In this document: piece after piece, positions 1 to 8,618 of the stretch | Position numbering within the stretch: the first letter of the stretch is position 1 | Layout of the letters: every line of letters starts with the position of its first letter | Origin: an uncultured Oscillospiraceae bacterium | GTDB taxonomy: Bacteria > Bacillota > Clostridia > Oscillospirales > Oscillospiraceae | NCBI GenBank assembly: GCA_958423465.1 | Contig: CATZRD010000025.1 | Location: 1 to 33,585 of the forward strand | Direction: 5' to 3' | Length of the DNA stretch: 33,585 nucleotides | Notes under the pieces: generated by a model | The model's database searches: none | Told to the model about the DNA's origin: nothing | What the model saw: the letters and a program-made list of their open reading frames with translations, nothing else | Made by a program: the position numbers and the translations under genes

Positions 1-76
1 TTTTGTGATTAATTGAAAAAATCAGCCCTGGGTTTTGTGTAATACGTCAAAAAACCGGGAGAAAATTAAAATTCAG

Positions 77-105
77 TTGTGTGAAAGCGAAAGATACTAT
101 ATAAT
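77..105 (+). promoter_or_regulatory. Candidate sigma-A promoter for the EF-G-like gene
   Basis: A perfect TATAAT lies at 100-105 with a weak TTGTGT (three of six matches to TTGACA) at 77-82, spacer 17 bp. It sits in an AT-rich stretch about 80 bp before the ATG at 187. The -35 is poor, so the call rests mainly on the -10 and the local AT richness. Confidence 0.5.
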
Positions 106-186
106 TGATTTGTTAAGCGCATACCGGCGTCCGCGTCCTGAGGGAGGACGTCAGGGATGATATAAACGGAAGGAGACAAAAGTCCT

Positions 187-2259
187 ATGAACATTCGCAA
201 CATCTGCCTGCTGGGACACGGCGGCAGCGGAAAGACCTCCCTGGTGGAGAGCATGCTGTATATTACCGGCGTTACCGACCGCCTGGGCAAGACGGCGGAC
301 GGCAACACCGTGTGCGACTACGATCCTGAGGAGACCAAGCGGCAGATCTCCATCTCCCTGGCCATGACCCCCGTGACCTACCAGGGCGTGAAGATCAACG
401 TGCTGGACGCCCCCGGCAACTTCGATTTTGCCGGCGAGATGCAGTCCGGCGTCCGGGCCGCCGAGGTGGGCGTGCTGGTGTGCGCCTCCAAGGACGGCCT
501 CAGCGTGGGCGCTGAGCGGTGCTGGAAGTACCTGCGCAGCCAGAACAAGCCCTGCATCGTGTACATCTCCAAGGAGGACGACGAGAACGCCAACTTCTCC
601 AAGACCCTGGACGCCCTGCGGGAGAACCTGAGCAAGTCCATCGCCCCGGTGGTGGCCCCCATCTGGGACGACAACAAGCACACCATCGGCATCATCGACG
701 TGCTGAACAAGAAGGCGTACCAGATGCCCCCAGACAAGAAGGGCAAGCGGGTGGAGATTCCCATTCCCGAGAGCAAGATGAGCGTGGTGGACGAGCTGTA
801 CGACCAGCTGATGGAGGCCGTGGCGGAGACCACCGAGGAGAACATGGAGAAGTTCTTCTCCGGCGAGCCCTTCACCAAGGAAGAGATCATGAACGGCCTG
901 AAGGTGGGCATCCACGAGGGCACCCTGGCTCCCGTGGTGTGCGGCTCCGCTTTCACCGGCCTGGGCACCGAGATGCTGCTGCAGACCATCGTGGATCTGG
1001 TCCCCGCCCCTGAGGAGATGCCCGCCGAGACCGCCACTGACGAGTCCGGCGAGGAGACCGTCACCGTGGAGCGCGACCCCAACGGTCCCACCGCCGCCAT
1101 CGTGTTCAAGACCATCTCCGACCAGTACGGCAAGTACTCCCTGGTGAAGGTCGTCTCCGGCAAGATCACCCCGGATATGTCCCTGTACAACCCCACTACC
1201 GGCAAGACCGAAAAGCTGGGCCGCCTGTACACCATCAAGGGCAAGAAGACCGAGGAGGTCAAGGAGATCGCCTGCGGCGACATCGGCGCCATCGCCAAGA
1301 TGGACCGGCTCAAGACCGGCGACACCCTGTGCGACCCCAAGAAGGTGGTGAAGCTGACCCCGGTGCAGTTCGCCGAGCCCTGCTACTCCCGGGCCATCGC
1401 CCCCAAGACCCGGGGCCAGGACGAGAAGGTTGGTTCCGGCCTGCTGCGCCTGAACGAGGAGGACCCCACCTTTACGGTGGTCAACAACGCCGAGACCCAC
1501 CAGGTGGTGATCTCCGGCGCCGGCGACATCCAGATCGACGTGCTGGTCAGCAAGCTGAAGAGCCGTTTCGGCGTGGACGCGGAGCTGGACACCCCCCGTG
1601 TGGCCTACCGCGAGAAGATCCGCAAGACCGTCCGCAAGCAGGGCCGTCATAAGAAGCAGACCGGCGGCAGCGGCCAGTTCGGCGACGTGCATATCGTCTT
1701 TGAGCCCCAGGACGAGAGCGAGGATATGATCTTCGCCGAGGAGGTCTTCGGCGGCAGCGTGCCCAAGAACTTCTTCCCCGCCGTTGAGAAGGGCCTGCGG
1801 GAGGCCTGCGCCCACGGCGTGCTGGCGGGCTACCCGGTGGTGTTCCTGAAGGCCACCCTGGTGGACGGCTCCTACCACCCGGTGGACTCCTCCGAGATCG
1901 CCTTCAAGACCGCCGCCCAGCTGGCCTACAAGGCCGCTCTGCCCGAGGCGTCCCCCGTGCTCCTGGAGCCCATCGGCGAGCTGAAGGTCACCATTCCCGA
2001 CAGCTACATGGGCGATATCCTGGGCGACCTGAACAAGCGCCGGGGCCGCGTCATGGGCATGACCCCCACCGGCGACGGCAGCCAGGTGGTGGAGGCCGAG
2101 GTCCCCATGGCGGAGATGATGACCTACGCCATCGACCTGCGCTCCATGACCCAGTCCCGGGGCTCCTTCACTTTCCACTTCGTCCGCTACGAGGACTGCC
2201 CCCCCATGGCTCAGGAGAAGGCCATCGCCGAGGCCAAGGCTTTGGCCGACGCCGAGTAA
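187..2259 (+). CDS. fusA: Elongation factor G-like translational GTPase
   Basis: A 690-residue protein with full EF-G length and domain order: GTPase domain, domain II, then the domain III-V region ending in the EF-G C-terminal fold. G1 is GHGGSGKT (10-17) and G3 is DAPGNFDF (74-81). It departs from canonical EF-G: the NKxD box is SKED (128-131), the switch I RGITI segment reads RQISI, and the catalytic His of DTPGH is Asn78. These changes fit the EF-G-like paralogs (FusA2-type, related to the ribosomal-protection group) rather than the main translocase, which is usually encoded with rpsL/rpsG. It probably acts on the ribosome with a special or regulated role; that is inference. The ATG at 187 follows GGAAGGAG. 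It is monocistronic, with a promoter before and a strong terminator after it. Confidence 0.9.
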   Translation: MNIRNICLLGHGGSGKTSLVESMLYITGVTDRLGKTADGNTVCDYDPEETKRQISISLAMTPVTYQGVKINVLDAPGNFDFAGEMQSGVRAAEVGVLVCASKDGLSVGAERCWKYLRSQNKPCIVYISKEDDENANFSKTLDALRENLSKSIAPVVAPIWDDNKHTIGIIDVLNKKAYQMPPDKKGKRVEIPIPESKMSVVDELYDQLMEAVAETTEENMEKFFSGEPFTKEEIMNGLKVGIHEGTLAPVVCGSAFTGLGTEMLLQTIVDLVPAPEEMPAETATDESGEETVTVERDPNGPTAAIVFKTISDQYGKYSLVKVVSGKITPDMSLYNPTTGKTEKLGRLYTIKGKKTEEVKEIACGDIGAIAKMDRLKTGDTLCDPKKVVKLTPVQFAEPCYSRAIAPKTRGQDEKVGSGLLRLNEEDPTFTVVNNAETHQVVISGAGDIQIDVLVSKLKSRFGVDAELDTPRVAYREKIRKTVRKQGRHKKQTGGSGQFGDVHIVFEPQDESEDMIFAEEVFGGSVPKNFFPAVEKGLREACAHGVLAGYPVVFLKATLVDGSYHPVDSSEIAFKTAAQLAYKAALPEASPVLLEPIGELKVTIPDSYMGDILGDLNKRRGRVMGMTPTGDGSQVVEAEVPMAEMMTYAIDLRSMTQSRGSFTFHFVRYEDCPPMAQEKAIAEAKALADAE

Positions 2260-2273
2260 ACCTGATAACACAG

Positions 2274-2306
2274 CAAAGCCGCCCCGTATGGGGCGGCTTT
2301 GTTTCG
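2274..2306 (+). terminator. Rho-independent terminator of the EF-G-like gene
   Basis: A perfect 12-bp stem (2274-2285 with 2290-2301) with loop GTAT, beginning 14 bp after the stop codon and followed by a short T-rich tail (GTTTC). The next 120 bp (2307-2428) hold no gene or signal I can support. Confidence 0.85.
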
Positions 2307-2428
2307 CGCCTTAAATCGGGTCCGCGCGCTTGGGGGAAGGAAAAATCCTCTGATGAGCGGGCTTTACTCGTCACCGGGCAAAGATCCGGGAACGGCAGCG
2401 GCCGCAGGCTCGATCATAGAGTTCTTTT

Positions 2429-2458
2429 TGATCCGTTTTCTTTCAAGAAAAAGGATCA
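2429..2458. repeat. AT-rich inverted repeat at the end of the minus-strand operon
   Basis: Arms TGATCC+TTTTCTT and AAGAAAA+GGATCA pair over 13 bp with one mismatch and a 2-nt loop. Read on the minus strand the hairpin begins at the TGA stop of the deaminase gene and is followed by A residues, not T, so it is not a textbook terminator for that strand. It may mark the convergent 3' ends of this operon and the EF-G-like gene. Confidence 0.45.
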
Positions 2459-2890
2459 TTCCTCCCAGTGTTCGATCTCCGACGCCGGGTAGGCCAGGGT
2501 CCAGTGGTAGGGCTGGAGCCGGCGCAGCTCCACGAAGAGCGGTGCGCCGTCCGGGGTGGTCACCGCCGCCTGCACGTCCTCCCCCCAGAACCGCAGCCGC
2601 TCCTGGCAGACGCCGCAGGGGGAGAGCACCTTGAAGGGCGCGTTCTCGTCGTCCCGCACCAGGCACAGGCAATGGGTGACCCGCTCGTTGAACTTGTGGG
2701 CCTCCAGCATGGCCCCGGTCTCGATGCACAGCTCCACCGAGGCGTTGCCGGTCTCGATGGCCACGCTGGTGTAGTAGTGCCCCGCCGCCGTATGGACCAC
2801 CCCCGCGCCGCCCCAGCCGGTGGGGTAGCGCCTCTCGATGAGTTCTGCCGCCAGGCGGTACATCTCCTTTTCAATGGTCAGATTTCGCAT
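2456..2890 (-). CDS. Cytidine deaminase-family protein
   Basis: A 144-residue zinc-dependent deaminase of the cytidine/blasticidin-S deaminase fold. The zinc and proton-shuttle motif is C55-I-E57, and the second motif is P91-C-G-V-C95, giving the three-cysteine zinc site typical of small tetrameric cytidine deaminases. Expected reaction: deamination of cytidine or deoxycytidine to the uridine form in the cytoplasm, for pyrimidine salvage; a modified or free base substrate cannot be excluded. The ATG at 2890 follows AAGGAGG. It is the last gene of the minus-strand run, 69 bp after ftsH, with a GC-rich hairpin in between, so it may be expressed at a lower level than ftsH or separately. Next to hpt in the same operon, it adds a second nucleotide-salvage function. 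Confidence 0.85.
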   Translation of the reverse strand: MRNLTIEKEMYRLAAELIERRYPTGWGGAGVVHTAAGHYYTSVAIETGNASVELCIETGAMLEAHKFNERVTHCLCLVRDDENAPFKVLSPCGVCQERLRFWGEDVQAAVTTPDGAPLFVELRRLQPYHWTLAYPASEIEHWEE

Positions 2891-2917
2891 GGTATCCTCC
2901 TTGCCGTTCTATGGAAG

Positions 2918-2947
2918 GGCCGTCCGGACGCAGTGGTTCGGACGGCC
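2918..2947 (-). terminator. GC-rich hairpin between ftsH and the deaminase gene
   Basis: A perfect 9-bp stem (GGCCGTCCG at 2918-2926 with CGGACGGCC at 2939-2947) lies 12 bp beyond the ftsH stop codon on the minus strand. The downstream run (CTTCC) is not a proper U tract, so this could be a leaky terminator or an RNA-processing/stability element. Confidence 0.5.
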
Positions 2948-2959
2948 TGTGTTCGCCTT

Positions 2960-4801
2960 TTACGCCAGCGTGGCCTTGGGGAAGCCCATGACGGCGGCAA
3001 AGTCCTCGCCGGACATGGTCTCGTGCTCCAGCAGATACTCCGCCACGGCCTCTGCCTGCTGCCGGTGGGCCTCCAGGACCTCCTGACAGCGCCGGTAGCC
3101 GGCGTCGATGATGGCTTTGACCTCCTCGTCGATCCGGGCGGCCACCGCCTCGGAGTAGCTCTTGGCCTGGGCCATGGACCGGCCGATGAACACCTCGTCG
3201 TGGCCGGAATCGAAGCACACGGCCCCCAGAGCGTCGCTCATGCCGTAGACCGTCACCATCTTCCGGGCCAGAGCCGTGGCCCGCTGGATGTCGTTGGAGG
3301 CGCCGGTGGAGATGTCGTCCAGAAACAGGCTCTCCGCCACCCGGCCCCCCAGCAGGGCCGCGATCTCCTCCTCCATATAGCGCTTGGAGTAGTAGCCCCG
3401 GTCCTCCTCCGGCAGGGAGATGGTCATGCCGCCGGTCTGGCCCCGGGGGACGATGGTCACCTGATGGACCGGGTCCACGCTGGCCAGACAGTGGTGCATG
3501 ACGGCGTGGCCCGCCTCGTGATAGGCGGTGAGCCGCCGCTCGTGCTGGGGCACCGTCCGGCTCTTCTTCTCCGGACCGGCGATGACCTTGATCACCGCCT
3601 CCTGGAGGTTTTCCATGGTGATGAACTTCTGGCCCTTCCGGGCGGAGAGCAGGGCCCCCTCGTTGACCAGGTTCTCCAGGTCCGCCCCGGTGAAGCCGGG
3701 GGTGGATCTGGCCAGGACCTTCAGGTCCACGTCCTCCGCCAGAGGCTTGTTTTTCACATGGACCCGCAGGATCTCCTCCCGGCCCTTCAGGTCCGGCTGG
3801 CCCACATACACCTGCCGGTCGAACCGGCCGGGCCGCAGCAGGGCCGGGTCCAGAATGTCCGCCCGGTTGGTGGCCGCCAGGACCACCACGCCCTCGTTGA
3901 CGGCGAAGCCGTCCATCTCCACCAGCAGCTGGTTCAGGGTCTGCTCCCGCTCGTCGTGGCCGCCGCCCAGGCCCGCGCCTCTCTGGCGGCCCACGGCGTC
4001 GATCTCGTCAATGAACACCACGGCGGGGGCTACCTTCTTGGCCTCCTCAAAGAGGTCCCGCACCCGGCTGGCGCCCACGCCCACATACAGCTCCACGAAG
4101 TCGGAGCCGGAGATGGACAGGAACTGCACCCCGGCCTCTCCGGCCACCGCCTTGGCCAGCAGGGTCTTGCCGGTGCCCGGCGGGCCGATGAGCAGCACGC
4201 CCTTGGGGATGCGGGCGCCCAGGTCCAGGTACTTTTGCGGGTCCTTCAGGAAATCCACGATCTCCCGCAGCTCCTGCTTCTCCTCGTCGGCTCCCGCCAC
4301 GTCGGCGAAGCTGACTTTCTTTTTGCTGTCCGCGCCGAAGCGGATCTTGGCCTTGGCGAACCGGCGGCCCTGGTCCATGCCGCCGCCCCCCTGGGCTCTG
4401 GCGGCCATGAACTGCACCATGAGAAACACGCCGCCGATCAGCAGAACGTAGAGCAGGATCTCGCTCCACCAGGGCGGCTGGTAGGCGGGCTGGTAATCAT
4501 AGTCCACCAGGATGCCCCGGTCCTTCTGGTCCTGGATCAGGTCCCCCATCTCCCGGCGGAAGGCCTCCACGCTGCCCAGCCGGTTGGAGACCACCGCGCC
4601 GTCCCGCAGGGTCAGGTACAGCTCGGTGTCGTTCTTCACGAAAAAGCTCTCCACCTGCTCGCTGCGGAACAGCTCCTCCACCCTGGCGTAGGAGACGGAG
4701 GGAGCGCTGCCCTTCATGAAAAAGGCGCAGTAGGCGGCGATGAGCAGCAGCAGCATCGCCAGGTAAGCCCCCGGATTGGGACGTTTTTGCTCTCTGGTCA
4801 A
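2960..4801 (-). CDS. ftsH: ATP-dependent zinc metalloprotease FtsH
   Basis: A membrane-anchored AAA+ protease of about 613 residues that degrades misfolded membrane proteins and unstable regulators. The order is complete: TM1 (about 12-29), an extracytoplasmic domain, TM2 (about 113-133), Walker A GPPGTGKT (206-213), Walker B FIDEID (263-268), the SRH with ALLRPGRFDR, and the protease zinc site HEAGH (428-432) followed by the later Asp ligand region DDISTGAS. Start choice is awkward. The GTG at 4810 directly abuts AAGGAG, leaving no spacing, while a TTG at 4801 has the ideal 8 bp, so TTG is preferred (3 residues shorter). It lies 40 bp after hpt in the same operon; tilS-hpt-ftsH is a classic firmicute order. 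Confidence 0.95.
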   Translation of the reverse strand: MTREQKRPNPGAYLAMLLLLIAAYCAFFMKGSAPSVSYARVEELFRSEQVESFFVKNDTELYLTLRDGAVVSNRLGSVEAFRREMGDLIQDQKDRGILVDYDYQPAYQPPWWSEILLYVLLIGGVFLMVQFMAARAQGGGGMDQGRRFAKAKIRFGADSKKKVSFADVAGADEEKQELREIVDFLKDPQKYLDLGARIPKGVLLIGPPGTGKTLLAKAVAGEAGVQFLSISGSDFVELYVGVGASRVRDLFEEAKKVAPAVVFIDEIDAVGRQRGAGLGGGHDEREQTLNQLLVEMDGFAVNEGVVVLAATNRADILDPALLRPGRFDRQVYVGQPDLKGREEILRVHVKNKPLAEDVDLKVLARSTPGFTGADLENLVNEGALLSARKGQKFITMENLQEAVIKVIAGPEKKSRTVPQHERRLTAYHEAGHAVMHHCLASVDPVHQVTIVPRGQTGGMTISLPEEDRGYYSKRYMEEEIAALLGGRVAESLFLDDISTGASNDIQRATALARKMVTVYGMSDALGAVCFDSGHDEVFIGRSMAQAKSYSEAVAARIDEEVKAIIDAGYRRCQEVLEAHRQQAEAVAEYLLEHETMSGEDFAAVMGFPKATLA

Positions 4802-4841
4802 GCGTTTCACTCCTTTTCCGGCGCGGCGCGCCGGGGGGAAC

Positions 4842-5393
4842 TCACTCCCCGCTGTAAACTTCCGGCTTCAGTACGCCGATATAGGGCAGGTTCCGGTACT
4901 TCTGGCAGTAGTCCAGACCGTAGCCCACCACGAACTCGTCGGGGACCACAAAGCCCACATAGTCGGCGGTGATGGCCTTGGTCCGGCGGCTGGGCTTGTC
5001 CAGCAGGGTGCAGATGGTGACGGAGGCCGCCCCCTTGGTCAGGAAATACTGCTTCAAAAAGCTGAGGGTGGTGCCGGAGTCCAGAATGTCCTCGATGACC
5101 ACCAGGTGGCGGCCGGTGATGTCCTGCTGGATGTCGTGGGTGATCTGTACCGCCCCGGAGGTGCTGAAGGCGTTGCCGTAGGAGGACACGGCGATGAACT
5201 CCACGTCGCTTTTCACCTGACAGGCCCGGACGATGTCCGCCATGAAGATGAAGGCGCCCCGCAGCACGCTGACGAACAGCGGGTCCTTGCCCTCCAGATC
5301 CCGGTACATCTCCTGCCCCAGCGCCTGAATACGGGACGCGATCTCCTCCTCACTGTAGAGGACCTTCAGAATGTCCTGATCCATCATGCCCAT
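4842..5393 (-). CDS. hpt: Hypoxanthine phosphoribosyltransferase
   Basis: A 183-residue type I phosphoribosyltransferase that converts hypoxanthine (and usually guanine) plus PRPP to IMP/GMP in purine salvage. The PRPP-binding loop VVIEDILDSGTTL is at 98-110, with the acidic pair E101-D102, and the family segment SVLRGAFIFMADI is at 42-54. Length matches bacterial Hpt. The ATG at 5393 follows AAGGAG by 10 bp. It is 48 bp downstream of tilS and 40 bp upstream of ftsH, consistent with one transcript. In Bacillus and Listeria Hpt is linked to TilS and FtsH control; whether that holds here is inference. Confidence 0.95.
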   Translation of the reverse strand: MGMMDQDILKVLYSEEEIASRIQALGQEMYRDLEGKDPLFVSVLRGAFIFMADIVRACQVKSDVEFIAVSSYGNAFSTSGAVQITHDIQQDITGRHLVVIEDILDSGTTLSFLKQYFLTKGAASVTICTLLDKPSRRTKAITADYVGFVVPDEFVVGYGLDYCQKYRNLPYIGVLKPEVYSGE

Positions 5394-5441
5394 GTTTCTC
5401 TCTCTCCTTTTGTCACAGTTTTTTCATGTGATCCGCCCGAT

Positions 5442-6752
5442 TCAGAGATCTCCGGGCGGGACCTTCTCGATTCGCACCGCCAGCCGGGGCGCTCCCGGCC
5501 GGGGGCGGCAGTCCCAGTCCGCCGCCACGCCGAACACGGCGATGGGGCGGCCCTCCAGGTACAGCGCGGGGTGCTCCCGCCGCTCCTCCGCCGGGACGCC
5601 CCGGTCGGCAAAGAGCCGCTTGATGGTGCGGCTGCCGTTTTCCACGCCCAGGCGGCCCGTGCCGTCCCATGGGGCGATGGTCAGCGCCCCCGCCGCCCGC
5701 CGGGCGTCCAAAACCGCCGTGCCGGGGCCGGGGGGCGGATCTCCGTCCGTTTCCTCCACCAGAACGGCGTAAGGACCCCAGATCTGCCGTCCCGGGCGCA
5801 GGGCCATGGGCGGCGGCAGGGGGACGGCCCGCCGGAACCGCAGCGCCCCGTCCCGGCGGCAGACCATAAGCCCCTCCGGCAGATCCAGACAGCCGCCGGC
5901 GGACAGGGCCAGGACGGCCTCCGTCTGCCGGACGGTCAGCTCCACGCCGGCCCGCCGGGCCATGGCCCGTACCATCCGCCGCCGGAGAGCCGTGTCCCGG
6001 CCCTCCAGAGCCGACACGGGCAGGCTGTCCCCGGGGGGGAGCAGGGCCGCGGCCTCCCGCTCCAGACAGGCGTCCTCCGCCCGAAAGATGTCCGCCGTCT
6101 CCGCCAGACGGCGGGTGCAGCCGGGGGCGATCTCCTCCAGCAGAGGCAGGACCTCCAGCCGCAGCCGGTTGCGGGTATAGGCGGGGTCCATATTCGTCTC
6201 GTCCTCCACATAGGGAAGGCGGTTTTCCCACACATAGGCGTCGATGTCCCGCCGGTCCGTCTCCAGCAGGGGGCGGATGATGCCGCCCCGGATGGGGGAC
6301 ATACCGGACATGCCCCGGGGGCCCGCGCCCCGGAGCAGGTGGAGCAGCACCGTTTCGGCGTTGTCCTGCCGGTGGTGGGCCACGGCCACGCGGCCAGCCC
6401 CCACGGTCCGAGCCGTCTCCGCCAGAAAGCGGTAGCGAAGCTGCCGGGCGGCGTCCTCGGTCCCCCGGCCCGCCTCACGGGCCAGAGCGGCGGCGTCGCC
6501 GCTGCCCACCGTCAGGGGGACGCCCCAGCTTTGGCACAGGTCCCGGACAAAGGCCTCGTCCCGGTCCGCCCCGGGCCGCAGGCGGTGGTTGAAGTGGGCG
6601 GCCTCCAGAGCGAAGCCCATCTCCCCCGCCAGGGAGCGCAGCAGGTGCAGCAGGGCCACCGAGTCCCGCCCGCCGGAGACGGCGCACAGCACCACGGTTC
6701 CCCGGGGCAGCAGCTCCCACCGCCGGCAGAAGGCGGCCACCTGTTCTCTCAT
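5442..6752 (-). CDS. tilS: tRNA(Ile)-lysidine synthase
   Basis: A 436-residue ATP-dependent enzyme that converts C34 of the CAU-anticodon tRNA-Ile to lysidine so that it reads AUA and is charged with isoleucine. The PP-loop SGGRDS is at 26-31 and the N-type ATPase domain motif HHRQDNAET follows. The middle and C-terminal parts carry the TilS substrate-binding and C-terminal domains. The open frame extends upstream to 6863, but the extra part lies inside dnaB in another frame. ATG at 6752 follows GAGGAG located in the 3' end of dnaB and leaves only 2 bp after the dnaB stop, so translational coupling is likely. Confidence 0.94.
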   Translation of the reverse strand: MREQVAAFCRRWELLPRGTVVLCAVSGGRDSVALLHLLRSLAGEMGFALEAAHFNHRLRPGADRDEAFVRDLCQSWGVPLTVGSGDAAALAREAGRGTEDAARQLRYRFLAETARTVGAGRVAVAHHRQDNAETVLLHLLRGAGPRGMSGMSPIRGGIIRPLLETDRRDIDAYVWENRLPYVEDETNMDPAYTRNRLRLEVLPLLEEIAPGCTRRLAETADIFRAEDACLEREAAALLPPGDSLPVSALEGRDTALRRRMVRAMARRAGVELTVRQTEAVLALSAGGCLDLPEGLMVCRRDGALRFRRAVPLPPPMALRPGRQIWGPYAVLVEETDGDPPPGPGTAVLDARRAAGALTIAPWDGTGRLGVENGSRTIKRLFADRGVPAEERREHPALYLEGRPIAVFGVAADWDCRPRPGAPRLAVRIEKVPPGDL

Positions 6753-6754
6753 GG

Positions 6755-8098
6755 TCACTCCTCGTCGTAGCGGGTCTCCAGAGTATTGAAGGTGACATAC
6801 TCCGGCATGAACCGCAGGGAGACCTTCCCGGTCTCGCCGTGGCGGTTCTTGGCCACGCTGCACTCGGCGATGTTTTTGTTTTCCGTATCTTCCTTGTAGT
6901 AGTCCTCCCGGTACAGGAAGAGGACGATGTCCGCGTCCTGCTCCACGGCGCCGGAGTCCCGCAGGTCGGAGAGCATGGGGCGCTTGTCCTCCCGCTTCTC
7001 GTTGGCGCGGCTGAGCTGGCTGAGGCAGACCACGGGCACGTTCAGCTCCTTGGCCATGATCTTCAGCATACGGGAGATGTCGCTGACCGCCTGCTGCCGG
7101 TTCTCACCGGCGTAGCTCCTGCCGCCGGAGGCGGAGATCAATTGCAGATAGTCGATGATGACCAGCCCCAGGTCGTCCAGCCGGCGGCACTTGGCGTTCA
7201 TGTCCGCCACGGTGAGCATGGGGTTGTCGTCGATGCGGATGTCGGTCTGGCGCAGGGTCCGGGCGGCCTGGGTCAGCTTGCCCCAGTCGCTGGCGCTGAG
7301 CCGTCCGGTGGCCAGACGGCTGAGCTCCACCAGCCCCTCGGAGGACAAAAGCCGGGTCACCAGCTGCTCCTTGCTCATCTCCAGAGAAAAGACGGCCACG
7401 GTCCTGCCGCTGCTCTTGGCCACGTTCAGGGCCATGTTCATGGCCAGGGTGCTCTTGCCCACGCCGGGCCGGGCGGCCAGAATGATGAGGTCCGACTTGT
7501 TCAGGCCGTGGATCTTCTGGTCCAGGCCGGAAAAGCCGCTGGGCAGGCCGGACTGCCCGGAGCCGGTGGCCAGCTCGTTGATTTGGTCCAGCACCGGCTT
7601 GATGATCTGGCTCACCGGCGTCATGTCCTGGGCGCTGCGGCCCCGGCGGATGGCGTAGACCTTCTGCTCCGCCGCCTCCAGGGTGGCCTGGGGCTCTCCC
7701 ACTCCCTCCTGGACCATGCCCAGGATGTCCCCGGCGGCCCGGGCCAGGCCCCGGAGCAGGGCCTTGTCCCGGATGATGGAGACATACTCCATCACGTTGG
7801 CGCTGGTGGGGGTGAACTCGATGAGCTGGGCCAGATATTTCCGGGTGGAAACGTCGTCGAAGGTCCCGTTTTTCTGCATCTCGTCCGCCACGGTGACGCC
7901 GTCGATGGGCTTGGCGTAGCTGAACATGGTGTAGATGGTCTCGAAGATCTCGCGGTTCTGCTGGATGTAGAAGTCCTCCGGCTGGAGCTTATCCATCACG
8001 TCCTTGATGCAGTCCGCGTCGATGAGCATGGCGCCCAGGGCGGCCTGCTCCGCCTCCAGAGAGTGGGGCATCTGCCGGGCGAGAAGCTCGTCGGCCAT
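6755..8098 (-). CDS. dnaB: Replicative DNA helicase DnaB (DnaC of Bacillus)
   Basis: A 447-residue RecA-fold hexameric helicase. The N-terminal DnaB domain starts with PHSLEAEQAALGAMLID (11-27), and the linker is followed by the ATPase with Walker A ARPGVGKST (209-217), the Walker B strand LGLVIIDYLQLIS and the DnaB motif around LSQLSRANEKREDKRP. An in-frame GTG three codons upstream overlaps the Shine-Dalgarno AGGAGGTG, so ATG at 8098 (8 bp after GGAGG) is chosen. No intein is present. rplI-dnaB adjacency is conserved across firmicutes. Confidence 0.96.
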   Translation of the reverse strand: MADELLARQMPHSLEAEQAALGAMLIDADCIKDVMDKLQPEDFYIQQNREIFETIYTMFSYAKPIDGVTVADEMQKNGTFDDVSTRKYLAQLIEFTPTSANVMEYVSIIRDKALLRGLARAAGDILGMVQEGVGEPQATLEAAEQKVYAIRRGRSAQDMTPVSQIIKPVLDQINELATGSGQSGLPSGFSGLDQKIHGLNKSDLIILAARPGVGKSTLAMNMALNVAKSSGRTVAVFSLEMSKEQLVTRLLSSEGLVELSRLATGRLSASDWGKLTQAARTLRQTDIRIDDNPMLTVADMNAKCRRLDDLGLVIIDYLQLISASGGRSYAGENRQQAVSDISRMLKIMAKELNVPVVCLSQLSRANEKREDKRPMLSDLRDSGAVEQDADIVLFLYREDYYKEDTENKNIAECSVAKNRHGETGKVSLRFMPEYVTFNTLETRYDEE

Positions 8099-8143
8099 GG
8101 GGGACACCTCCTTTACGGCCCGCCGGGCGGCGGGAGATGGGTC

Positions 8144-8593
8144 TTACTTCTCCTCGACGACCATCACATAGATGATGCCGCTGACCTCGTAGCCCAGCTT
8201 GGCCTTCAGCTGGTACGCGCCGTAGGCCTTGATGGGCTCGTCCATGACGATCTTCTTGCTGCTGAGCTCGATGCCGTGCTGGGCCTTCAGAGCCTCGGAG
8301 ACCTCCTTGCTGGTCACCGCGCCGAAGAGCTTGCCGTTGGCGCCGGCCCGGGCTGGGATCTTCACATGGGCGCGCTTCAGCTTCTCCGACACGGCCTCGG
8401 CCTCGGCCTTCAGCCGGGCGTCCTCCGCCTTCTTGGCCTTTTCCCGCAGGCGCATGGTGTTCATGGCGTCGGTGGTGGCGGGCACCGCCAGCTTCCGGGG
8501 CAGCAGGAAGTTCCGGGCATAGCCCTCCGCCACCTCCACCATCTGGCCCTTCTTGCCCTGGCCCTTCACGTCCTGCTGTAAGATCACTTTCAT
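8144..8593 (-). CDS. rplI: Large-subunit ribosomal protein bL9
   Basis: A 149-residue protein opening with MKVILQQDVKGQGKKGQ and the N-terminal rRNA-binding signature (GYARNFLLPRKLA, 24-36), then a long charged alpha helix and a C-terminal domain, exactly the bL9 architecture. It binds 23S rRNA near the L1 stalk and influences frame maintenance. ATG at 8593 follows AGGAGG. It lies 25 bp after gdpP and 45 bp before dnaB, with no terminator in either gap. Confidence 0.97.
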   Translation of the reverse strand: MKVILQQDVKGQGKKGQMVEVAEGYARNFLLPRKLAVPATTDAMNTMRLREKAKKAEDARLKAEAEAVSEKLKRAHVKIPARAGANGKLFGAVTSKEVSEALKAQHGIELSSKKIVMDEPIKAYGAYQLKAKLGYEVSGIIYVMVVEEK

Positions 8594-8618
8594 ATCGTTA
8601 TCCTCCTGATGAATGGGT

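Noticed and set aside
151..2271. A 706-codon open frame on the minus strand opposite the EF-G-like gene
   Set aside because: Composition is Gly/Leu/His-rich as expected from reading GC-rich codons backwards, no family motif is present, and the plus strand encodes a complete EF-G.
2468..4972. An 834-codon open frame on the plus strand opposite ftsH
   Set aside because: It is a shadow of high-GC third-codon positions; ftsH on the minus strand explains the region fully.
5442..6863. tilS starting at 6863
   Set aside because: The extra 37 residues lie within the dnaB coding sequence and have no family similarity; ATG at 6752 has a proper ribosome-binding site.
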